Assembly: GCA_021464245.1 (NCBI GenBank)
Contig: JADCRB010000005.1
Location: 3,261,704 to 3,325,703, forward strand
Length of the DNA stretch: 64,000 bases
Reading direction: 5' to 3'
From: Carallia brachiata
Taxonomy: Eukaryota > Streptophyta > Magnoliopsida > Malpighiales > Rhizophoraceae
The notes under the pieces are model-generated. The model was not told the origin of the DNA. It searched no databases and saw only the letters and a list, made by a program, of their open reading frames with translations. Each line of letters opens with the position of its first letter. Position 1 is the stretch's first letter. This document shows, piece by piece, positions 50,401 through 63,323 of this stretch. A program made the translations under genes and the position numbers.

Positions 50401-53100
50401 GTTAAATAGCTTTTTGTTCACTCTCAAGAGCTTATGTAAGTTGGAGTCAACTCGTATCACCTCCGAGTCTCTTAAATTGGATGCGTCATTTATGAGTTTA
50501 TCTATTGTATTGTTACCGAGATTTTGTAATTTAGTGACCATTAGAGGATCAAATCTCCTCATCTTCCGAAGAAAAAAAAAAAAAGAAAAGAAAAGAAAAC
50601 TCTTACATTAAGTAACATCTAAATTGGCTGCAAAGCCTCTTTTGATGGCGTCTTCGGATCCATAGATTCTCCTTTTCTTATTAACAAACTATCAGATAAC
50701 TACTAATTACTTTCGAGAAAAAAAAAAAAAAAACATATATCCGTACTATGCTATTATGATTATTTGATGATATTATTTTGATCAGAAAAAAAAAGATTCT
50801 ATTGATAGGATAGTCATCAATCTTTGGGTTAGAATCGAGTATTTCTCATTTGTTTGAATCCCGTTCAATAATTTTAAAGGAGCCAACTTACTATCAAGCA
50901 CTGAATGGGGCCGAGTGTGACTCCACTACAGGGATCTTGGAGAGTAAGCCTCATTTCAAATGCTGTGCATCACTGCTTACATCAAAAGGTCTCCAGCATG
51001 AGTCAGTCAAGGGCAAATGAAAACTTGAGAGCTCAAATTTAGAACTCAAAGAGTGAAATCACATCGACTTATCACTGATCTACTACCTCAATAGTATTAT
51101 TTGATGATATTTATAATTTTTATTATTAACTTTAATATAACAGATATAAGACTTAATGTCCCTATTTGAATTTTTGATACATCTGATTTACTGCATTTAT
51201 TATTTTTTTTTCCTAAGGGCACCAAAAGATAAATATTTTAAACAGTAAAATCACGTGAACACGTTCATTAAAATACGTAAAAAAATATATAATTTTTTTT
51301 ATTAATTTAATATATTTTATATAATATATCAATTTTAGATCATAATATATTTAAAGCGAGCCTACAGTTGCGATACTATCTATAGTTTTCCATATTTCAA
51401 AGCTAAAGGGGCAGAATAATAATGATGCTGATAACTGTTAAAGAGTCTCACTTTTTCCCAGCGACCAAAATACCCATAGGACTTAGGAGTTAGGAGGTTA
51501 GGAGCCTCGGGGACAGCCTTTAGAATTCCTTTTAGGTCGAGTTTGTGGGCATCATTTGGACGAATATTAATTAACACCTACCTACACAAACAATAACAAT
51601 AATAAACAATTATAGACTGGAGAATATTCAGTTTTCCCAATGCGACAAAAATGCTCTTGGACTTGGAGTTCTAAATTACAGCACATCAAGGCATCATCTG
51701 CCATTTTTTTATTAAAAAAAAGAATAATCTGCAAACCCACCGCTTTTTTAACAGCGTGCCTCTGCTTTTCCTGGTTTCTCATTGTTTTTAGCGTTTTTAG
51801 GGCAGAATTAATTAATTTATTTCTTGGTGGGAGTGCTTGTGGCCAAACTCCATTGGTTGTAGTCTATAAACTATTGCTGCCTTTCTATTTCTGTTTTTCC
51901 AATCTTTGGTCATCCTTTTGTTCGAATGTAAGGGTGGCAATCCACGTATTTGAAAGAGACGACTGCGTGGTTCGCATTGTGTGGTAGGTCGAATTATTTA
52001 TATTGAACAATTGAATGATCAAAATTTTAATGCTTAACAAGCATTAATAGGTTGTTTGTGACTATATAATGATAAATATATGTTTAATTTCACTAAATAT
52101 TTTGATAAAAATTTAAATTTATAATTCTATGTTAAGAATAAATTTTTTAATTATTAGACCACAATGATCGATACTATGTATTCGTAATTCTCATGCAGTC
52201 TCTAAAATGTGGTATCTTAAAAATAACTTAGAGAATACGAGAAAAATAAATTTACTACTCGTCATAGACCATTATATTATATTGTAGCAGCATTTTTTTA
52301 GACAAAAAATTGTCAATCACAGGGAAAAGTTTGGTGTCCGCATAATTTCTATGAAGAAATTGTCCGGAAACACTATAGAAATGCGACCGGTATAAATTTA
52401 GTTCAACTGCCTTGATTGTTTAAGGGAAATTTTATTTTTTAGTATATATTATGTGCGATTACACTTTAAATTCTAACATTATATTCATTCAATTTTAAAT
52501 TTTAATTTTGTAATTTTTTATTTCATATTTTTCAATATAGTTACACTAAATTAGTGAGTAATTGTATTTTTATAATGTGTCGTTTTCATATCAGCTAAAT
52601 CTGTGAATGAATAAAATGCGAATAGAATTCGGCATTTCTATGACATGTGAAATACTAAAAAATATGCCCAAAATATTTATCAAAAAAAAAGTGAACAATT
52701 TAGTGAAGAGAAAAAATTTTTGGCACACAACGTGTGATTAAGGTGAGTAAATAGTAATTTAAATTATAAATTATAAAAAATATATTAAATTTTAAAAATT
52801 AAATATTATCTATTAATTATATAAATTTTAAATATTTCACTAAATACGTTGACGTAAATATCTAAACTTATGCTAATACTCTTGCTTGTAAACACATGCC
52901 CATGCGGGACAGGAAATTGCGGCATTTGTTGCGGTGAGCTGAGCGCATGTTAGAGATTCTCTCACACTGTCCAATGAAGAATAAAGGGTAGGTACAACTT
53001 TGCACACAACGCGACTCCACCCATTGGCATATTTTAGTTTTTTTTTTTTTTTTGTTTTTTTTTGGAATAATAATATCAACAACCTATAATTCCAGTTCTG
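47480..53100. other. AT-rich gene-poor region
   Basis: No gene can be supported in this 5.6-kb stretch. It holds many A/T runs and short frames on both strands, none with a recognised motif. Two minus-strand frames (51380-51577, 51582-51782) have mixed composition but no known homology that I can name. Confidence 0.5.
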
Positions 53101-53129
53101 AAACAGATAATTTTGGTAATCCAACTGCT

Positions 53130-53645
53130 CGAGGGACGGTTCGGTTTAGATTCAGTTAATGGACGGTTTCGATTTTAGTTTTAATTCAATCGTCGATTTT
53201 GGACCAGTTTGGTTGGTCCAATTTGATCTAGTTGAGTTTCTTTGAAAAAAAATAAAATTTTAAATTTTAAAATGAATAGTATGTAAATAATAAGAAATAA
53301 TAATACAATTTTTTAAAAAAGCTGACAATTTATTTATTTTTTCATAAATTTAATAATTCAATGTCCTACATTTTGTTATTATAACTTTAAAATTATTTAA
53401 GTAAAACTATAAAGATTTATCTTTTAAAATTTCAAATCACTTTTAATTTTATTTAATTTTATTCTTTTGCCTAAATTGCGGTTTGAAATGATCAGTTTAA
53501 AGTCGTTGATTCAGAGATTCTGAAACTATTAAACCGTAGTTGGCTTGTTCTTTTGGTTAGTTACAATTCAAAATTAGAATTAGAACCGATCAGAAAACTT
53601 GAACTAATTTGAGTCCAATTCCAGGTCAAATTTGCCAGTTAATCA
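53130..53645. repeat. Probable non-autonomous element rich in GGTTCGGTTT/AACCGATC motifs
   Basis: The left part has GGACGGTTCGGTTTAGATTC and GGACGGTTTCGATTTTAG; the right part has AATTAGAACCGATCAG and similar. The inverted GGTTY / RAACC motif pairs at both ends around an AT-rich core resemble the element at 22270-22695. Ends were not defined. Confidence 0.4.
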
Positions 53646-54104
53646 CTCATAGGTTGTATCTTGATTTTTCATCAATTTGTCATATATTATCCATATTGAG
53701 GTCTACATGCGGATGAATATCTAGATAAAATTCATGTATTGAAGTAAGAAATTTGTTCTAAAAAATAATATATATATATATATTAAAGAAAGAAATCGAA
53801 TTATATACATGCCTACATATACTTACATATACACATATATTATATATATATTGCGCATTTTAGCAAAGTGGGTCACTGTCTTCAGAACTTTTAACAGAAT
53901 GTGACTATTAAATTTGAAATCCTATTTTTTACCCGATTGCAAGATGAATTGAAAGCGAAAAGCGACCAACGGACAAGACAATCCAAGCACGTGACCTGCC
54001 AAAAGCAACCTCACCTTTTTGCTAAACAATTTTTGCTTTTTAAAAACATTTTTTAATTTATTTTCTTTTGCCTTTTCTTTTAATTATAAAGAAATTATTA
54101 TATT

Positions 54105-55375
54105 AATATCAATAAAAAAATGTATACAAATATGACATAAAGGCGTCAAAAAAATCTGTATAAAGTAAGAATACAATAAAGCCTATATAAAATAAGAGTA
54201 TAATTCGGTCAGATTGGCCTACAATTGAAACAGTCAAGAATATCACTGATAAAACAAGCGCACAATCTGTTTTGACAAATCCCTCTATTGAGAGAATATA
54301 CCGAATTACAATTAAATATATTAAAATCAAAAATTTAAATATATCTAGTTTAATTGGAAAAAGTTGCATGATGCAACACTCACAGCACTTGGGCAGACCT
54401 GTAATAGAAATCAACTATGTAAGTCCGACAAAAATTTCCCGGCAAACTAAACGACAGAAATGAAAATACACCATCAAAAGTACACTCAAACATACGTAAT
54501 ACCAATCAAAAGTACATACAACCCAACTACCAAAAAAATACACCCAAACGACACATTATACTCCATTAAAAGTACACCAGCAGCAGCCTTCCCCAGCAAC
54601 TCTAGCGGCAGCAACAACGACAGATGAGGACAGCGGCAGCGATAGAGGAAGAAACAAGGCGACGTAGGTGTCGGCAAGGCAGCATGGATGGAGGTGAAGC
54701 TAGCTTCAAAAGTAGTAGACCAGACAATGACAAATGAGGCATCGTCGAAGACGACGGCAAGGGCAGTATCCGAGACGGCACTGGCAACTGAGGGAGCTTT
54801 GAAAGATGGCGAAACTAGAAGCCCGTGTGGCGGCGAAGACGGCAACGTTGACAGTCAGGACGGCGGTGTGCTGGAGAGGATAGCAGAAACAACAAAAGTA
54901 GTGACCAGACGATGACAGAGGAGGCATCGTCGAAGACGACGGCAATGGCAGTATTCAAGACGACACTGGCAACTGAGGGAGCTTTGAAAGATGGCGACAC
55001 TAGAAGCCTATGTGGAGGCGAAGACGGCAACGTTGACAATCAGGACAGCGGTGCCGACACCGAGAGGACAGCAGAAATAGCAAACGTAGTGGCCAGTCGC
55101 TAAAGAACTCAAATCGTATGTTTAGGGGGGCGTGTATGAGCTTATTGAGTCTAGATCTATGACTTTGCGAAACCAAAAACACCATAGAAAGAGATGAGAA
55201 TAGGAGAGAGAAGTGGGGTGGAAAGGGAGTAAATAGGAGATGAATGGAGAGAGGGGGAAGAGGAGGGAGAAGAGGATAGCCAAGGTAGCTAGTCGCCAGC
55301 CAAGCGGGGGGTGTTGTTACTGTAGACCAAAAGGGACTTTAGAGAGAGAGAGAGAGTTTTAGAGAAATAATATAT
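54105..55375. repeat. Uncharacterised repeat with GC-rich core and purine-rich end
   Basis: The stretch changes from AT-rich sequence to three copies of a TCAAAAGTACA-like motif (about 54474-54580), then to a GC-rich core containing the tandem repeat at 54721-55092, then to purine-rich AG sequence (55190-55360) ending in (GA)n. The open frames on both strands across the core arise from the repeat. I cannot name the family and found no terminal inverted repeats. Confidence 0.5.
54721..55092. repeat. Tandem duplication, two units of about 185 bp, GC-rich
   Basis: Unit 1 starts at 54721 and unit 2 at 54906. Words repeated at the same spacing include GCATCGTCGAAGACGACGGC, ACTGGCAACTGAGGGAGCTT, TGAAAGATGGCGA and GGCGAAGACGGCAACGTTGA. 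The units differ by scattered substitutions and a small length change near the end, so the duplication is not brand-new. Confidence 0.85.
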
Positions 55376-55379
55376 CAGT

Positions 55380-56160
55380 TTCTTTTGTCTTTTTTAAGTT
55401 TTATGTCTTAAAATATTTGCACAAATTTAAATAACATATATTTTCACAAAAATTTTTATAATATTTTATAGTATTTAATAATTTATTTTTTTATTTTAAT
55501 AATATTTTTTTACTAAATTTAATTTTAAATAATATTAAAATAATTATATATTTAATCTAATAATATCTAATAATCTTTTCTTTTTTATTTTTAATAATCT
55601 AACTACACATATTATTTTTATATTACTTGAATTTTACATAAAAAAATCATACCAACTATATCCTTTTTAAATTCATTCAAATAATAACATATATTACTTT
55701 GATCACATCAGCTATTTTTCTTTTTTTAAAATGCAGATGACAAATAGTATTACGGTGTATTATCACAATAAACATCCCATTGTTCTCTCTTATCAATCCT
55801 TCACATCCCTCCAGTTCACTCCCTGAATTTTACAAAGAAATGAATTCCATCACCTTGTTGAGTTGGTTTTCTTTATAGGAAGAAAAAATTTGAGATTACT
55901 GCATATGTAGTTTTAAGTTTGAATCTTTTCAAGCATATTATAGATTTTTATGGGCATACAGCGGCATGGGATGTCGGATTAACAACTCTAACATTTACTC
56001 ACTTAAAATTACAATAGTATAATGTGTAGTTTTAAACTCTTGCAATGGTTTCTTTTTTTTTGAACAGTCTGGCAATGGTTTCTGAGCATAAAAAATTGAA
56101 CTAATGTATAAGATAATTAATTATTGTTTATTGGATATTAAACCCATAAAGAATTGTTTT
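55380..56160. other. AT-rich spacer upstream of the receptor kinase
   Basis: No gene or element recognised. The promoter of the downstream kinase is expected in the distal part. Confidence 0.45.
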
Positions 56161-56780
56161 TGGAAAGGTAGAAAGAAGAGGCCTTTTTTGTGACTCTGTG
56201 CCTCTGCATCTGTGTACACCTTGGCATTTTGTCCTGTGGCCTTTGGTTCTTTGGCTCTTTTCCCTCTGTGAGTGTGACTTTCACTGATCCGTTTCCTGTT
56301 CCTGAGCTTGTTTGTGTGTTAAAGAAGATAATGGTAAAGTGGAATCACAGGGACAGGCAGTCAGGCAGGGAGACCCAACGACAAAACCCCACTTGGAATT
56401 TGTGTGGATCAAACCATTAACTTGTGAGAGAATCATAACAAGCATTCTCAGATCTCTAGGATTTCGGAATCAGGGGCTTGAATTCTTTTGCTTGTTCCTC
56501 GAGAAAATTCTCATCTTTGTTGCTGTTTTTTTTTTTTTCTCAGCACATTTTCTCTGAGTCCAGTTATTTTAAAGTTTCTTGCTTTCTTTGTTCAAAGCAA
56601 GAACAAGGCTAAAAAGGAGAAGCATACTTGATATGGAATGGTGGGGTTTTTAACTTTAAGGTGATTAAACATCATGGTATCGGAATATGACTCGTGGGAT
56701 TGCTGGATATGGCCATTTTGATCAGAGGGTAATGATTTTGGAAAAGAAAGTTCAGTGCTTGTGAACTTTGGATAGAAGAT

Positions 56781-56910
56781 ATGGAAGGTAGGTGCTTCAG
56801 GCTGTGGAAAGTGGGGATTTTGATTTTGGCATTAATGGAGTTTTCTTCTGCTACCCTTTCCCCTAGTGGTGTCAACTATGAAGGTGAATTCGCTTTCTCT
56901 TGTGTTCCTC

Positions 56911-56942
<32 letters not shown>

Positions 56943-59900
56943 TCATTTCATTGGATTTTGGCATATTCAGCTGAAAGCTTTTATTTTTTTTATTTTTATT
57001 TTTTTGCATATTTGAATTTTTGAAACTTTACTTATATGCTAGGAAGTGATTTTGGAAACTGTTTTTAGTCTCTCCCTGTTAGAAAACAACTGTGGCCTCA
57101 AATTCTTCTGTTGGATATTCTTTGCTGTGTTTTGTCTGCTTTGACTACCAACTTCATAGTCCTGACCATTACTGCTTCTGTTACTAATCTCAATTTGAGC
57201 AGTGGTAGCTTTAATGGCCATAAAAATGGCCTTGCACGACCCGTACAATGTTCTGGAGAATTGGGATAGCAATTCCGTAGATCCTTGTAGCTGGAGGATG
57301 GTTACATGCTCCCCAGATGGATTTGTTTCTGCTCTGTAAGCTCCTTTTCATTTGTTTATATATTTGTGTGTGCGGATGTCAACTTGGTTCTTCATATCTT
57401 TTGGTAAATGACTTGGAAGAAGGATGACAAGTAGTGTTATGGTATCGGTTAATGTTCCTCTTTATGTTACCCGTGTTTTCTGATCTGTTCTTTCTTCAAC
57501 CAGGGGACTTCCTAGTCAGAGCTTGTCCGGGACCTTATCTCCTTCAATTGGGAACCTCAGTAACTTGCAATCAGTGTAAGTTGTTATCTCCACTGCTCCT
57601 GAGCATTCGATATTTGCCATCTTTTGTAAATCTTTTCTTTACTGTCTTTAGTGTTTATGTAGTGTGAGTGCTTTTGTTTCTTGATTTTGATTGCATAATG
57701 CATGAGTACCGTGTTGCTATCATGGTTGAAATTCAATTTGTGTCTGCACAAATATGTAGGTTGCTGCAGAATAATGCCATTTCAGGCCCTATACCTGTAA
57801 CTATTGGGAAGTTGGGGAAACTTCAGACGCTTGATCTCTCCAACAATTCTTTTAGTGGACAAATACCTTTGTCTTTGGGGGATCTCATGGACCTGAATTA
57901 TTTGTGAGTGTTAGAGTTCCCACTTTGGTTTTTCGTTAATGCCTTAATTTAAAATGCGAATTGATTCAAGTTTTCATTCCTTTTATCTTCTTCTCGGAGC
58001 AATTCAGACGGCTAAACAACAACAGCCTTACCGGACCTTGCCCCCAGTCTCTGTCCAATATCGATGGTCTCACTCTTGTGTACGTCCTTGCACTTTTTAT
58101 CCTATGGATTTTTTTTTTTCTCTTCATATTGATATTTTCACAGAAAACGGTAATTGTTATGTTTGGGAATATGCCTATTCACTATTACAAGTAATGCTTC
58201 CCTGTAGGGACCTCTCATTTAACAATTTGAGCGGCTCCTTGCCCAAAATATCGGCAAGAACTTTCAAGTGAGTTTTTTTTTTTTTTCTGTCTTTATGTTC
58301 CTGTGTTAGTTGTAACTTCTGTCCTATTGAGTCTCTGTGTTCTTCCTTTCAATTTCAGGGTTACAGGTAACCCTTTGATATGCGGACCTAAGGCTGACAG
58401 CAATTGCTCTGCTGTTTTCCCAGAGCCTCTTTCTCTTCCACCAGAGGGTCTAAAAGGTGGGCCCCATGTGCTTATAGTTGCATAAATTTTTCTCCTCCAT
58501 AGGAAATGTGAATGGTTACATTTTTCTTAAGACTCTTTGGTTTTGAAGCTCAATCAGACTCTGAATCCAATAGCCACCGAGTGGCAATTGCTTTTGGCGC
58601 AAGCTTTGGTGCTGCTTTTGTCCTCATAATTTCCATTGGCTTATTTGTTTGGTGGCGATATAGACACAATCAGCAAATTTTCTTTGATGTCAATGGTTAG
58701 TTTCAGCAACTTGTCATTTATTTGCTTCACGAGCTCTATTTATGCAAAGGACAAAGGCATGCATCCCTTATAGTCAATGCAATAGTTGAGTTCCATAGTT
58801 ACATTGCCATTCCATAGCTGTTGGCTGCTTCCTTAGCCATTGTGAAAGCTCATGCCATGAATTATTGGCAATTATAGGCCATAAAATTATTCTACTGTTT
58901 GAACGGGAGGGAGATAAGGAATAATATATCCAGTATTATAAATGTAACCAAGTACATCCACATTCTGAGAACACAATGATGTAGATATTAAAATTGATTG
59001 CTAAACATGGTTATAAGTTTGAACCCATAGCAATAAGTGAATCTGTACTTAGCAACTCAAATCATAGCTTGACTATGCCCGGCTGTATTCACTGTATATT
59101 CAAAATATATATACATTATCTTCATTAATTACACCTGGATTCTGAGCTATTACATGTTGCTTGGCAGAGCAATATGACCCAGAAGTGTGTCTGGGACATT
59201 TGAAAAGGTACACATTTAAGGAGCTCCGGGCAGCAACCAATCATTTCAGTTCAAAAAACATTCTAGGAAAAGGAGGTTTTGGGATCGTGTACAAGGGATG
59301 CTTGAATGATGGGACTTTGGTGGCTGTCAAAAGGCTGAGGGACTATAATGCAGCTGGTGGTGAATCCAATTTCAAACAGAGGTAGAGACAATAGGATTGG
59401 CTGTCCATCGAAATCTTCTTAGGCTCTGTGGTTTCTGTACAACTGAGAATGAAGGGCTTCTTGTTTATCCCTATATGCCAAATGGAAGCGTAGCATCTCG
59501 ACTGAAAGGTCAGTTGTCCAATCTTTTGTTTCATAGTCCGTTACTTCTTTAAACTTTTGTTTCTTCTAAATCCCTAGTCCAGTCTGGTTTTCTTGCCTTC
59601 TCAAAACGTTAATGAGGTAGCCAATCCACAACCGAGTCTAGTGACTAGAAAGTAGACATCCTGGCCACTGCCATGACACTACCTTAACAACAGTGTGCTG
59701 CCAACTGTAAAATATTCTTCCGCTTCAGAGGCGGTCATCACATTAGCACCATCTCATTCGTCACATAGGTACCAAAAATTGCAATTGGCAGTGCCACAGC
59801 AACCTCTACTGCCATCAGCAAGATCCTTGTAGCAGTTACTGCACAACCGAGGACTCATTATTTTTCCTCAGTTTCCAATTTCATTTTTCACTGCCTGGAA

Positions 59901-61320
59901 CTCTTCCTGCTTTGACTATCATAATTATTGCTGTCTGCTGCCAATCAACTGATTTTATTCCCCAACTCGCAATTGAACAAATATTGCTATTTCAAATCCA
60001 ACCGAAATATAGAATTTTCACCATTGAAGAGAGTAATTGTTAGACATTTAGGTTCACATAATGATATTCTCTTACTAGCCTTCCAAGTGTGGCCCTAATA
60101 GAGTGATGCATTTTAAAAGCCCTTTTTTGGTTTAGCTAAAAATTTTGCATACTTAATTACTTTTCCACGTGTCTTTTTCTGAGCTTCCCTAATACTAATT
60201 TGGTGTCTCAGCTAACTTAAAAATTTGGGATTTTCTAAAGTCATTGCTGTTGTATTTCTATTGCTTGTTAAATTAACCAAGATACTGCACTTTCTCTTCT
60301 CCTTATACTATCATATTTGCTACAAAATATTGTTTTACGATCGAGCCTCTGCAGAAATTAAATATACAATTGGGATTTATTATCAGATTATATCCATGGC
60401 CGGCCAGCTTTGGACTGGGCGAGGCGAAAAAAGATTGCTTTAGGTACAGCTAGGGGACTGGTTTATTTGCACGAGCAATGTGACCCCAAAATTATCCACC
60501 GTGATGTCAAAGCAGCCAACATTTTGTTAGATGAAGACTTTGAGGCAGTTGTTGGAGATTTTGGGTTGGCAAAACTTTTGGATCACAGAGATTCGCATGT
60601 GACCACCGCTGTGCGTGGCACTCTTGGTCACATTGCTCCAGAGTACTTGTCAACGGGTCAGTCGTCCGAGAAGACTGATGTGTTTGGCTATGGGATCTTG
60701 CTCCTTGAGCTGATCACGGGTCATAAAGCAATGGATTTCGGAAGAGCAGTGAAGCAGAAGGGTGTCATGCTCGATTGGGTACTTTCTCTTTCAAGCTCCA
60801 TTTTTTTCACTCCACAGCTGTAGGATCTGTACTTAAGTTATGTTGGTAGACTACGTGGGAGATAATAAATGCAACGGAATGAATTTTTCACAAAAATTTT
60901 GAATTGAATTCCATTTCATTACTTTGTACATGTTCCATTACAGAGAATTTATTCAAGTAGTCGTGGGAATTTTACAATGCGGAGATGCAATTTGTTTTAC
61001 AGGTGAAAAAGCTCCATCAGGATGGAAAGCTGAGTCTAATGGTAGATAAAGATCTCAAGGGAAACTATGACAGGATTGAATTGGAAGAAATGGTTCAGGT
61101 TGCTCTTTTATGTACGCATTTTAATCCTGCTCACCGTCCAAAGATGTCCGAAATATTGAAGATGTTAGAAGGTGATGGATTAGCCGAGAAATGGGAGGCC
61201 TCACAGAGGGTTGAGACTCCAAGGTTCAGATCATATGATTACCAATGTCAAAGATATGCAGATTTTATAGAAGAATCTTCTCTTGTTATGGAAGCAATGG
61301 AACTTTCTGGACCTCGGTGA
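56781..61320 (+). CDS. LRR receptor-like kinase, NSP-interacting kinase (NIK) type (one frameshift)
   Basis: Plasma-membrane LRR-RLK of subfamily II, related to NIK and SERK. Eleven exons: 56781-56883, 57203-57335, 57504-57575, 57760-57903, 58008-58079, 58208-58267, 58359-58456, 58549-58695, 59168-59508, 60387-60778 and 61003-61320. They give 626 residues once a missing A is allowed for. Order: signal peptide (1-24), LRR cap with [11 protein letters not shown], about five LRRs, membrane segment (about 239-262), kinase domain with GKGGFG (310-315), Lys331, HRD (Asp430), DFG (Asp448) and APEYLS, and the conserved C-terminal AMELSGPR. It is an RD kinase with all catalytic residues. In exon 9, GGE is followed by a one-base loss in an A run (about 59360) that brings a TAG; the shifted frame reads '[18 protein letters not shown]' normally. 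Intron 1 holds a (CT)n tract. Confidence 0.93.
56914..56942 (+). repeat. (CT)n microsatellite in receptor kinase intron 1
   Basis: About 14 CT units, 30 bases after the first coding exon. Confidence 0.9.
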
Positions 61321-61559
61321 CAATCATCTATTCTTCTACCACAACTTATGCGATGGACATCGATTTAAAATCAGATATTGGTGTTCATAGTCGTTGAATG
61401 TATGTATTCATCTGTAAAAAGGGAAAAAAGGGAAAAGAAAATCATGTACAAGCATTTTTGTTCTTTGCTGGGAAATCAGTTTGACTTGATGGCTTCTGCA
61501 TAAACTTTGATGATGCGTTAGATTTTATATCTTTTTAGTGTATATCTTATCTTCTTCAA

Positions 61560-62350
61560 GGTGTCTTGATGGTCTCCAATTTTTCACAAAGGAAATTCAG
61601 TTCTGGTCACTTTCTGGTGTTCGTACAAGGGCCAAAGAGGCAAAAGTTCACTTATTAACAAAGAAAAATTAACTTTCATGGATATTTTAGTGGTTAGAAA
61701 TTTAGATTTATATGGTATAAATCTTGAATTTAAATCTTTTTTTTTTATTTTTTTTTTAAATTTAATCTATAGGAGGAGAGATCATGGCCCCATTGTGGGG
61801 ATTATGAAGGGTGAGATTGGCAGGAGATTGAATCCTCGATGGCTACAAGAGGGTACTTGCTCTTGACCACTAATCTAATGATGTGTATTTTTTTTTATAA
61901 ATTTTTCAATTCTTATTACATGCAATATTCCCATGTAAAAAAAATATTTTTTAATTTGTTTTTTGGGTTAAAGTGGAAGGCAATACACTCAAGAAAATCT
62001 AAAAACAAATCTAAACTAAGCTAAAACAGACCATGTCTTCGCTAGTGAACTCAGATTGCATCCTTCCATGGAATTTGACGCTGGAGGCTCATGGAAAATA
62101 TGGAAACCCATTTTAAGGAAAGAGTAAAAGTGCCATCCAATTAACTACCACGTTGCCTTCGCGAGAATATGACCAAAGTCTAACATACCAAATGCTCTTC
62201 AATAGATGACGATAATTTTGAATCAAAATTGCTTGTGGATTAGAATAAGAGACTAGTAATGATATTATCACAAAATCCATATCATGAAACATTTTTAAAT
62301 ATTCTTATTATAAAAATATTCTATTGACTTGTTTAACACTTTTAAATTAA
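61560..62350. other. Intergenic region downstream of the receptor kinase
   Basis: No gene is recognised; the open frames at 61678-62024 lack motifs. Confidence 0.45.
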
Positions 62351-62351
62351 A

Positions 62352-62525
62352 GAGTAATGATATATATTATAAAAATTACATCATTAAATATATTAAAATT
62401 TCTAATTATAAAAAAAATTATCTATTTTTTTAATACTGTTAAATAAAAAAGAAAAAAAATTAATAATTTTTTTATAATTATAAATTTTGAATGTTTCATT
62501 ATACGATTTTTGTAATATATGTCAT
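62352..62525. mobile_element. MITE family B copy 3 (full length)
   Basis: GAGTAATGATATATATTATA at the left and the reverse complement of the right end (ATTAATGACATATATTACA) are inverted repeats, and the centre TTTTTAATACTGTTAAATAAA matches the centre of the copy at 14211-14386. Confidence 0.65.
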
Positions 62526-62949
62526 TAATCTAAATTAAAAAAATAAATCATATGTTCTATAATATGATTTCCGAAATAATAATTATTATTCTTCTAAATA
62601 TATAGTGCAAAGCCACCACAAAATCTACATCTAAGCAAATCTTCCTGTAGCCACATTGTCACGCAAATTCCAATCTACCATAAATTCCCCACAACTCCGC
62701 AATAAGTGCCGAACAGAAACCCTATATTGTGAGCAAAATTATCAAGCCACCTGCGATTTAAATCTCGCAATCGCAGGACGCCGCCGGCACTAGCTAAAGA
62801 AGATGGCCCTTTAGCAGCCCCATGTGTTCATGGCAATCCAATCGTTCAAAGGTGCCCGCCAAGCGATCCAATGGGGAATAGAGCTGTCAACATTGTTATT
62901 TGTTATTTGTAAGGAATGTGGGCTCTCAATTGGTGTTTGAAAGGTTTAG

Positions 62950-63323
62950 AGTGCGTTTGTTGTGCGATGGAAATGAGTGGAGAGAAAAAAAAAGTATAAT
63001 TATTATTATATATATATATTTTATATTTTTTTCTTCTCACTTTCTACATTATTTTAAATAATTTTATTTTCTCTCCACTTTTTTTCTCACAAATTATTAT
63101 TTATTTTTTTTTCATTATACTTTCTTTCTCTACATTTTTCTATTACTCCAAATAATTTTATTTTCTCTTTACTTATTCTCTCATAAATTACTATTCATTT
63201 TTTCTTTCACCATACTTTTATTCTCTTCACTTTTTCCACCACTTTAAACAACTTTATTTTCTCTTTATTTTCTTTTTTTTTTTCTCTTCCTTTCCCCACC
63301 CTTCCACTCACTCCAAACACACC
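62950..63323. mobile_element. TIR element with GTGTGTTTG-type ends
   Basis: The left end AGTGCGTTTGTTG and the right end CAAACACACC are inverted. GGAAATGAGTGGAGAGAAAA on the left is mirrored by TTTCTCTTCC / CCTTCCACTCACTCC on the right. Between them are at least three diverged copies of a 'TTTTATTTTCTCTxxACTTxTTCTC' unit. Confidence 0.6.

Noticed and set aside
54486..55185. Ser/Ala/Val-rich open frames on both strands, at first resembling a repeated cell-surface protein.
   Set aside because: The frames come from the 185-bp tandem repeat, exist on both strands and have no signal peptide or conserved domain.
59509..60386. The long 878-bp intron 9 of the receptor kinase, examined for a nested gene or element.
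   Set aside because: No open frame, TIR or SINE signature was found; it appears to be ordinary intronic sequence.
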